From positions 1-40,314 of the forward strand of contig SVEI01000018.1 in assembly GCA_015057445.1 (NCBI GenBank): a DNA stretch of 40,314 nt, given 5' to 3'. How positions within the stretch are numbered: the stretch's first letter is position 1; each line of letters begins with the position of its first letter. The DNA comes from Lachnospiraceae bacterium (GTDB lineage: Bacteria > Bacillota > Clostridia > Lachnospirales > Lachnospiraceae). The position numbers and the translations under genes were made by a program. A model generated the notes under the pieces. It was given only the letters and a program-made list of their open reading frames with translations, ran no database searches and was not told the DNA's origin. Below, in pieces: positions 34,267 through 40,314 of this stretch.

Positions 34267-35367
34267 TTATTTTTCTACCCAATTATTCTTTAATCCATCT
34301 GTAACTATGATATTTCCCTCTATGTCCATAAACACTGCTTCTGCATTATATTTATCCAAAAGTGATTTGGATTTTTCATATCCTAATACAAAACATGCTG
34401 TTGACAAACCGTCACTTACTAATCCATTTTCACACACAACTGTTACACTAAGCAGGCCTGAGTCTGATGGATATCCTGTTTTACTGTCTAAAATGTGATG
34501 GTATTCCACCCCTTGGTAAGTTTTATATTTCTCATAACCACCAGATGATGACACGCAAGTGATAGTTCCTGCAGGGAAATTTAAATATCCAATCATTGCA
34601 TTAGTATCTTCTGCTTTTAGCGGATTTCTTACTCCTATGTGCCAATCTTCCTTGGATTGTTTGTCACCATATACTAGTATACTTCCACCAACTGTAACTA
34701 ACGCTCCTTTAACTTGGTTATCATCTAGAATTTTTTTTGCTCTATCCAATGCATATCCCTTCCCGGTAGCTCCCAAATCAATAATCATATCAGCTTCCGA
34801 CAATGCAACGTAATATTTTTCATTAATTAAATCATTATTTGCATTACTATATGTCTCACTTAGGATATTTAGCTTGTTATAGTCTACTCTTTGTAAAGCT
34901 TCAGCAACGGAGTCATCATTTGGTGGAATAAATTCTCCATCAGAATGCCCTTCTATATTCCACAAAGTAGCAAGTGGTCTTATGGTAATATCAAGGGCTC
35001 CCTGACTATCTATGCACAAAGCCAGTGACTGCTTCAATATCACATAGAGTTCTGGACTAATTTCATAACCTTGATTAGGAATATAATTCTCATTAAGTTG
35101 ATTCAACTCACTTCCCGCATTTCTCCAGGAAATATATTTTTCATCTAAGTTTTTTATCTCTTGATTAATGTCACAAGTTACCTTTCCTGAATCTATCTCG
35201 TTATCATAAATTGACACCGATACAGATGTTCCCATAGCAAAACTATAATTTGTATTACCTGCATCATCAACCTTTTTTCCTTCTTCCTTTCCTATGAAAG
35301 AAAAAACTGCTATAAGACCTAATGACAGTATTATCATTTTAAGAAGAGTAACTATTTTTCTATCCAT
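34267..35367 (-). CDS. apbE: FAD:protein FMN transferase, ApbE family
   Basis: It transfers FMN from FAD to a Thr in extracytoplasmic flavoproteins such as RnfG/NqrC-type subunits. The 366-residue protein has an N-terminal membrane anchor (about residues 10-26), the FAD motif MGTSVSVSIYD, DLGATGKGYALD and the metal/FMN region HHILDSKTGYPSDSG. There is no lipobox cysteine. It lies 15 bases after the beta-glucosidase gene, and no flavoprotein target is in the window. The ATG at 35367 was chosen over a TTG two codons upstream. Confidence 0.92.
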   Translation of the reverse strand: MDRKIVTLLKMIILSLGLIAVFSFIGKEEGKKVDDAGNTNYSFAMGTSVSVSIYDNEIDSGKVTCDINQEIKNLDEKYISWRNAGSELNQLNENYIPNQGYEISPELYVILKQSLALCIDSQGALDITIRPLATLWNIEGHSDGEFIPPNDDSVAEALQRVDYNKLNILSETYSNANNDLINEKYYVALSEADMIIDLGATGKGYALDRAKKILDDNQVKGALVTVGGSILVYGDKQSKEDWHIGVRNPLKAEDTNAMIGYLNFPAGTITCVSSSGGYEKYKTYQGVEYHHILDSKTGYPSDSGLLSVTVVCENGLVSDGLSTACFVLGYEKSKSLLDKYNAEAVFMDIEGNIIVTDGLKNNWVEK

Positions 35368-35382
35368 ATTCAACCTATAATA

Positions 35383-36726
35383 TTAAGCTATATCTCCATT
35401 ACTTTCTATTAGTTTCTTAAACCAGCGACCAGATTCTTTAATTGTTCTTTTCTGAGTTTGGTAATCAACATGAATAAGACCAAATCGTTCATCATAACCC
35501 TCTGCCCATTCAAAATTGTCCATTACCGACCAGTAGAGATAACCTATTACTGGTATACCCTCATCGCTAGCCTTTTTGTATTCTCTAATATAGCGTCTAA
35601 TATAATCTATTCTTTCATAATCCAAAACTTTACCGTCTAAATCTACCCAATCTCTTGTTGATAGACCATTTTCGCCAATCATATAAGGCAATTTATATCT
35701 TTCATATATAAACTTTGCAGACCAATACATAACTTTCTCATCAACCACCCATCCAAGACTGTTTCTTGATACACCTTGATATGCATTTGAGTTATATAAA
35801 TTTGCTCTTTGGAAACTTTCACTGTAGTAAACATTTGCTGTGAAAAAATCTAATGGCTGAGATATAAGTTCCATATCCTCCTTTGTAGGATGAATCATAT
35901 CATCCCCATAAAGTTCATATGCCTCCTCTGGATATTTTCCTAGATACACTGGATCACACCACCAGGTAATAGAGAAGAATTCCTTTGTTCTTAATGCCAT
36001 AGAATCTGCCCTGGCTTTCTCCACTGCCTCTGGAGTGTCATTCTCAGGTATGTGCACTGGTGCAATAGATACAAAACTAACCTTGCACTCCTGTTTTGCA
36101 TGCTCTCTGATATACTTAACCGCTCTACCATGTGATAATAAAATATTATGAGACATTCTAATCAAATCTCTATTTGCAAGTCTTTGGAATGGCGCATGGC
36201 TACCCCTCCAATGACCACAACCTACTATACATTGTGGTTCATTCATAGTCATCCAATACTTTACTCTATCAGATAAGGCATCAACTACCACTTTAGTATA
36301 CTCCTCGAACCATAGTGGCGACTCCGGATTCATCCAATGACCTTTGCAGTATAATTCATATGGATAATCCCAGTGAAACAAAGTAATAATCGGTTCTATA
36401 CCATTGGCCAATAACTCATCTACAAGATCCGAATAAAACTTAAGTCCTTTCTCATTAACTTCTCCTACTCCATTAGGTATCACTCTTGCCCAGCTTATGG
36501 AAAATCTATAATACTTAAGTCCCATTTCCTTAAATAGCTTAATGTCTTCTTTGTATCTATGATAATGATCACATGCAATTTTAGCATCCTCTGAATATCT
36601 TACGTTCCCAGTAATCTTACTGTGCACATCCCATATATTAAGTCCTTTTCCATCTTCATTAAACGCCCCCTCTACTTGATGTGCTGCTGAAGCACCGCCC
36701 CATATAAAGTCCTTACAAAATGACAT
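35383..36726 (-). CDS. Beta-glucosidase, glycoside hydrolase family 1
   Basis: An intracellular retaining beta-glycosidase that splits cellobiose or aryl-beta-glucosides. The 447-residue TIM barrel shows the GH1 acid/base Glu in TMNEPQ (about 165) and the nucleophile Glu in MIGENG (about 350). There is no signal peptide. Absence of a PTS gene nearby, and the GH1 type usual for free cellobiose, favour a plain beta-glucosidase over a 6-phospho enzyme. GGAGG precedes the ATG. It starts 28 bases after the 76-residue gene. Confidence 0.95.
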   Translation of the reverse strand: MSFCKDFIWGGASAAHQVEGAFNEDGKGLNIWDVHSKITGNVRYSEDAKIACDHYHRYKEDIKLFKEMGLKYYRFSISWARVIPNGVGEVNEKGLKFYSDLVDELLANGIEPIITLFHWDYPYELYCKGHWMNPESPLWFEEYTKVVVDALSDRVKYWMTMNEPQCIVGCGHWRGSHAPFQRLANRDLIRMSHNILLSHGRAVKYIREHAKQECKVSFVSIAPVHIPENDTPEAVEKARADSMALRTKEFFSITWWCDPVYLGKYPEEAYELYGDDMIHPTKEDMELISQPLDFFTANVYYSESFQRANLYNSNAYQGVSRNSLGWVVDEKVMYWSAKFIYERYKLPYMIGENGLSTRDWVDLDGKVLDYERIDYIRRYIREYKKASDEGIPVIGYLYWSVMDNFEWAEGYDERFGLIHVDYQTQKRTIKESGRWFKKLIESNGDIA

Positions 36727-36754
36727 AAATTATATCCTCCTTCTCTATATTCCT

Positions 36755-36985
36755 CTAATGATGATATCCTTCCATTCTCTTAGTATAATCATCTAGTTTC
36801 GATTTTAATTTTTTATAATCTTTATCTTTTAATTCTCCTGATTTTTCCAATTCTCCAAGTCGTATTTCTGCTTTTTTTCTTGCCCCTATAGCTAAATCTT
36901 TGTAATTGTTCTCTAGATTAATCTGGATTTCATTGAATAAAGATTCTATTTCTTTTTTTGCCAACTTCCCCTTTGAATTAAACAT
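36755..36985 (-). CDS. Small helical protein of unknown function
   Basis: A 76-residue, very charged protein that is probably all helix (two amphipathic helices, about residues 8-45 and 52-72). There is no signal, cysteine or known motif. GGAGG stands 8 bases before the ATG, which supports a real gene. Being first in the run before bglA, it may share the transcript. I do not recognise the family. Confidence 0.72.
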   Translation of the reverse strand: MFNSKGKLAKKEIESLFNEIQINLENNYKDLAIGARKKAEIRLGELEKSGELKDKDYKKLKSKLDDYTKRMEGYHH

Positions 36986-37085
36986 ATATATATCCTCCGT
37001 AATGCACTTTTACTGTTACATAACCCTTCATTTGAACATTTACAAATCAATGGCCAATTGATATTTTTCTCTTGATATTATATAA

Positions 37086-37115
37086 TTGTCAAGGATTAAT
37101 CTTAACCAATATATT
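37086..37115 (+). promoter_or_regulatory. Candidate promoter of the ABC-F gene
   Basis: TTGTCA and TATATT lie 18 bases apart, leaving an untranslated leader of about 90 bases. I looked for an attenuator in that leader, as some ABC-F genes have one, and saw no clear terminator hairpin. Confidence 0.4.
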
Positions 37116-37209
37116 ATAGCATATTAATTTGGTTTAGACACCATTTTTATACCATTGGTTTGAAAGATTTTACAAGTAATTTTCTTATTATATACAAGGG
37201 AGGACAGCT

Positions 37210-39183
37210 ATGGTACTGGCTTGTCAAAACATAAGCAAATCCTATGGTGTGGTAGACATACTTAAGGATGTATCATTTCATATAGAAGATAAAGAAAAAA
37301 TTGCAATTGTAGGTATAAATGGCTCTGGTAAAACCACCCTACTTAAAATAATTATGGGCGAAGAAACTGCTGACTCTGGTCAGATAGTCGTTGCTAAAGA
37401 TACAACTATAGGTTATCTTTCCCAGCATCAGGATATTTCTTTCGATAATACTGTCTATGCAGAGATGCTTGCTACCAAACAACACATTATTGATATGGAA
37501 GCAAACATTAGAAAGCTAGAACAGGATATGAAGAATGCTACTGGTGAAGATTTGGAGAAAATTATGGAAAGTTATAATCGACTCCAAAACATTTATGACA
37601 GAGAAAATGGTTATGCATACGAAAGCGAAATTACTGGAGTATTGAAGGGATTAGGCTTTGATAAAACTGATTATGAAAGGCATATCAACACTCTTTCTGG
37701 TGGTCAGAAGATGCGAATTGCCTTGGGCCGTCTACTTCTTACAAAACCTGATATTATTATCCTAGACGAGCCAACCAATCATTTGGATATGCTTTCTATA
37801 GCTTGGTTAGAAGGTTTTTTATCTTCATATCAAGGAAGTGTAATTATAGTTAGCCACGATAGATACTTTATTGATAAAATTGCTAATAAAGTAGTTGAAA
37901 TAGATAATACAAAAGGTATTGTATATCATGGAAATTACAGCTATTACGCCAAAAAGCGTGCCGAAATCCGCTCTTCACAAATGAAAGCATACCTTAACCA
38001 ACAGGCTGATATTAAGCATCAAGAAGATGTAATAGCTAAGCTAAAACAATTCAATCGAGAGAAATCAATAAAACGAGCAGAAAGTCGCGAGAAAATGTTA
38101 GACAAGGTTGAACGACTTGACAAGCCTACGGAAGTTGCTTCAGAAATGAGATTATCTCTCTCACCATCTGTAGAAAGTGGAAACGATGTCCTTACTGTTG
38201 AAGGTCTGAAAAAAAGCTTTGGTTCCAATAATCTATTTGAAAATATGAATTTTGAGATAAAGCGCGGCGAACATGTAGCTTTAATTGGTGGAAATGGTAC
38301 TGGAAAAACTACTATACTTAAAATAATTAACCGACTTGAGTCTAAAGATTCTGGCAATATAGCGCTAGGTTCTCGTGTAAAAATTGGTTATTATGATCAG
38401 GAACATCAAGTATTGTCTCTTCACAAAACAATATTTGATGAAATATCAGACGCTTATCCTGATTTAAATAATACAAAGATAAGAAATGTACTAGCAGCCT
38501 TTTTATTTACTGGCGAAGATGTATTCAAAAAAATTGGAGATTTATCTGGTGGAGAACGTGGTAGAGTTTCTTTAGCAAAACTTATGTTGTCTCCAGCCAA
38601 TTTCCTAATCCTAGACGAGCCTACAAACCACTTAGATATACAATCTAAGGAAATTCTAGAAGAAGCTATTAAGAATTATGAAGGAACTGTTCTTTTTGTT
38701 AGCCACGACAGATATTTTATTAATAAAGTTTCTTCAAGAATCATAGAACTTAAGGATAAAAAACTTTATAACTTTATAGGTAATTACGATTATTACGAAA
38801 GTCACAAAGACAATGTATATGGCGTTTCTAATACTAATGCTAATCCATTTAGCAGTATTAGTGGGATAGATCCTTATAATGCTGATAGCAAAACCAACAC
38901 CGACAGCACATCTGATAAAACGGTTACGACATCTAGCAAGGAAGACTATCTGAAAAACAAAGAAGAGCAAGCTCGTTTAAGAAAGCGTGCTAATGATTTA
39001 AAGAAAACGGAAGCTAAAATTGCCGAAATAGAAAAAGCGTTGGATAAACTAAGCGACGAGATAAATGATCCTATTAATTCCACTAACTCTTTTAAGTTAG
39101 GTGAACTAGCAACGGAACAAGAAAAATTAGAAACAGAGCTTATGGAACTTTATGAAAAGTATTATGAATTAGAAGAGGGATAG
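37210..39183 (+). CDS. ABC-F family ATPase
   Basis: A soluble twin-ATPase of 657 residues without membrane segments. Domain 1 has GINGSGKTT at about 35-43 and LSGGQKMR. A charged linker (P-site tRNA interaction motif region, about 240-315) follows, then domain 2 with GGNGTGKTT and LSGGERGR. Walker B in both is ILDEPTNHLD, the ABC-F hallmark. The C-terminus is a charged coiled coil (about 580-650), as in YdiF/Uup-type proteins. These proteins act at the ribosome; housekeeping translation factor roles are more likely than antibiotic resistance, since no resistance context is present. GGGAGG lies before the ATG. Confidence 0.93.
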   Translation: MVLACQNISKSYGVVDILKDVSFHIEDKEKIAIVGINGSGKTTLLKIIMGEETADSGQIVVAKDTTIGYLSQHQDISFDNTVYAEMLATKQHIIDMEANIRKLEQDMKNATGEDLEKIMESYNRLQNIYDRENGYAYESEITGVLKGLGFDKTDYERHINTLSGGQKMRIALGRLLLTKPDIIILDEPTNHLDMLSIAWLEGFLSSYQGSVIIVSHDRYFIDKIANKVVEIDNTKGIVYHGNYSYYAKKRAEIRSSQMKAYLNQQADIKHQEDVIAKLKQFNREKSIKRAESREKMLDKVERLDKPTEVASEMRLSLSPSVESGNDVLTVEGLKKSFGSNNLFENMNFEIKRGEHVALIGGNGTGKTTILKIINRLESKDSGNIALGSRVKIGYYDQEHQVLSLHKTIFDEISDAYPDLNNTKIRNVLAAFLFTGEDVFKKIGDLSGGERGRVSLAKLMLSPANFLILDEPTNHLDIQSKEILEEAIKNYEGTVLFVSHDRYFINKVSSRIIELKDKKLYNFIGNYDYYESHKDNVYGVSNTNANPFSSISGIDPYNADSKTNTDSTSDKTVTTSSKEDYLKNKEEQARLRKRANDLKKTEAKIAEIEKALDKLSDEINDPINSTNSFKLGELATEQEKLETELMELYEKYYELEEG

Positions 39184-39202
39184 CATTTGCTATCCCTCTT
39201 CT
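39171..39202. terminator. Terminator between the ABC-F gene and the repeat protein
   Basis: A 14-pair perfect stem (39171-39184 with 39189-39202) with a 4-base loop overlaps the ABC-F stop codon. The T tract is short on the plus strand (CTTCTTT). The palindrome may act on both convergent transcripts. Confidence 0.7.
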
Positions 39203-39224
39203 TTAAAGATTAATTTCTAAAATA

Positions 39225-40314
39225 TTATGGCAAGTAATCGATATATAAATAATCAAGTTCGCCATTTGTGAATTCAAAAGTATAACCTGAATCACCAATG
39301 TACATCTCTGAATCTACAGTATAGTAATATGTTTTTCTAACATACTTTCCATCATCTGAAGTATAATCATATGTATCTGTTGGTGCTCCTGAATTTGCTT
39401 CTAACTCTTCCATTGTAATTGACAATGGGAAAGCAAAAGTAAGAATAGAGTTATTCTTCTCTAAATCTACAGGAAGATAAATCTCTACGATAGGACACTC
39501 ATTCATAGGCTTATTTTCTTCAGTATAATTTCCAACATATACCTGTGCACTATACCACTCATCAAGATCAATCTTAAATCCAGATGAAGAATAGTTTGGA
39601 TTAATATTATTTCCTGCGTTTGCAATATCATCCTCATCGAATGGAACGCCATCATCAATCATATCCTGTAAAGTTGTAACACCAAGAGTATATACTTTAC
39701 CATTGATTGCGAAACTACGATTGTCTAAGTCTGCATAAGTAGAGCTCAATCCATCAACAGCAGAAGTTGGTGTTGATGTTGGAGCCTCAGTAGTTGCTTC
39801 TGTTGTTGCTTCTGTTGTAGCCTCTGTAGTCTCCTCTGTAGTTGCTTCTGTTGTAGCCTCTGTAGTTTCCTCTGTAGTTTCCTCTGTTGTAACCTCTGTA
39901 GTTTCCTCTGTTTTCTTCTTATCTTTATCTTTGTCTTTGTCATCTCCACCAAGAATTAAAACAAGTCCAACAATTAAAGCAATAGCTAAAACTACACATA
40001 CAATGATAATTCCAAGCTTTCCACCCTTACCATTCTTTGGTGGATTATTATTACCGCCCTTGTTAAGACTCATCTGTGGCGCCTGACCAAATGGTGACTG
40101 TCCTGGCATTCCCTGTGGCGCCTGACCAAACTGTGGCTGTCCTGGCATTCCCTGTGGTGCCTGACCAAACTGTGGCTGTCCTGGCATTCCCTGTGGTGCC
40201 TGACCAAACTGTGGCTGTCCTGGCATTCCCTGTGGTGCCTGACCAAACTGTGGCTGTCCTGGCATTCCCTGTGGTGCCTGACCAAACTGTGGCTGTCCTG
40301 GCATTCCCTGTGGT
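39225..40314 (-). CDS. Single-pass membrane protein with Pro/Gln repeats and Thr/Glu stalk (5' end cut)
   Basis: The frame is open to the window edge, so the N-terminus is missing; 362 residues are visible. First come six 13-residue repeats (unit GQAPQGMPGQPQF), then a basic linker (KGGNNNPPKNGKGGK), one membrane helix of about 23 residues (LGIIIVCVVLAIALIVG...), a charged DKDKDK segment, a low-complexity TTEATTE stalk of about 50 residues, and a soluble C-terminal domain of about 160 residues. By the positive-inside rule, the repeats are cytoplasmic and the C-terminal domain external. The missing start may hold a zinc ribbon, as in similar Clostridia proteins, but this is a guess. Function unknown. 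Confidence 0.85.
   Translation of the reverse strand, partial: PQGMPGQPQFGQAPQGMPGQPQFGQAPQGMPGQPQFGQAPQGMPGQPQFGQAPQGMPGQPQFGQAPQGMPGQSPFGQAPQMSLNKGGNNNPPKNGKGGKLGIIIVCVVLAIALIVGLVLILGGDDKDKDKDKKKTEETTEVTTEETTEETTEATTEATTEETTEATTEATTEATTEAPTSTPTSAVDGLSSTYADLDNRSFAINGKVYTLGVTTLQDMIDDGVPFDEDDIANAGNNINPNYSSSGFKIDLDEWYSAQVYVGNYTEENKPMNECPIVEIYLPVDLEKNNSILTFAFPLSITMEELEANSGAPTDTYDYTSDDGKYVRKTYYYTVDSEMYIGDSGYTFEFTNGELDYLYIDYLP
40081..40314 (-). repeat. 39-nt tandem repeat, six units
   Basis: Six units of exactly 39 bases (40081, 40120, 40159, 40198, 40237 and 40276 onward) run to the window edge. The five distal ones are identical or differ at their last base; the proximal one has changes that turn QPQF into QSPF. 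Each encodes 13 residues in frame. Near identity points to recent expansion by slippage or recombination, so copy number may vary between strains. Confidence 0.95.

Noticed and set aside
37210-39183. Antibiotic-resistance ABC-F (Lsa/Vga/OptrA type)
   Set aside because: The sequence looks like housekeeping YdiF/Uup types with a C-terminal coiled coil, and there is no resistance context or leader attenuator.
40081-40314. CRISPR-like regular repeats
   Set aside because: The units abut with no spacers, have a period of 39 and encode an in-frame peptide repeat, so this is a coding tandem repeat.

Overview
This is a low-GC chromosomal segment from a Gram-positive anaerobe, most likely a Lachnospiraceae member of the Butyrivibrio/Pseudobutyrivibrio/Lachnospira type. 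The grounds are AT-rich codon use, strong GGAGG ribosome sites, a Clostridia-type gene set (lysine riboswitch, type III pantothenate kinase, 3D-domain wall protein, ABC-F ATPase) and small proteins resembling Lachnospiraceae-restricted DUF families. The genus is inference. No rRNA, tRNA, phage, IS element, plasmid function or CRISPR array was seen. Most genes lie on the minus strand.

Layout from left to right. 1-2094: an ABC-2 exporter (permease cut by the window edge, then its ATPase). 2238-3137: a coiled-coil protein of unknown function. 3374-5986: convergent citrate synthase and NADP-isocitrate dehydrogenase sharing one terminator. 6172-7863: a small membrane protein, a biotin-protein ligase and a PilZ protein on the plus strand. 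7965-13178: a chaperone operon of a giant J-like/TPR protein, an HscC-sized Hsp70 and a small heat-shock protein. 13256-16882: glmM, a polyprenyl-phosphate sugar transferase and an RmlD-like reductase (cell-envelope sugars). 17047-20747: the queuosine precursor operon queD-queE-folE-queC plus a lipid kinase, behind a preQ1-I riboswitch and terminator. 20755-22242: threonine synthase. 22350-23177: a membrane-anchored 3D-domain protein.

At 23347-24129 a lone plus-strand gene encodes a protein with two AP2-like domains flanking a degenerate HNH-like segment. A GC-rich palindromic element follows it. At 24274-28347 an operon dapA-dapB-small ORF-coaX-dusB sits behind a consensus promoter, lysine riboswitch and terminator. 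At 28382-29111 a protein with two probable SSB-like OB folds is preceded by a structured leader RNA that I cannot assign to a known class. At 29161-36985 is a co-directional run of a TrmH-family methyltransferase, dnaE, a DUF5662-like protein, ApbE, a GH1 beta-glucosidase and a 76-residue protein. At 37210-39183 is an ABC-F ATPase. At the right edge is a truncated membrane protein with a 39-nt tandem repeat and a Thr/Glu-rich stalk.

Most of the window is conserved housekeeping. The parts that look least described are the J-like/TPR-Hsp70-sHsp operon (HPD replaced by Asn-Pro-Glu), the AP2/dead-HNH protein with its neighbouring palindromic element, and the leader RNA in front of the SSB-like gene.
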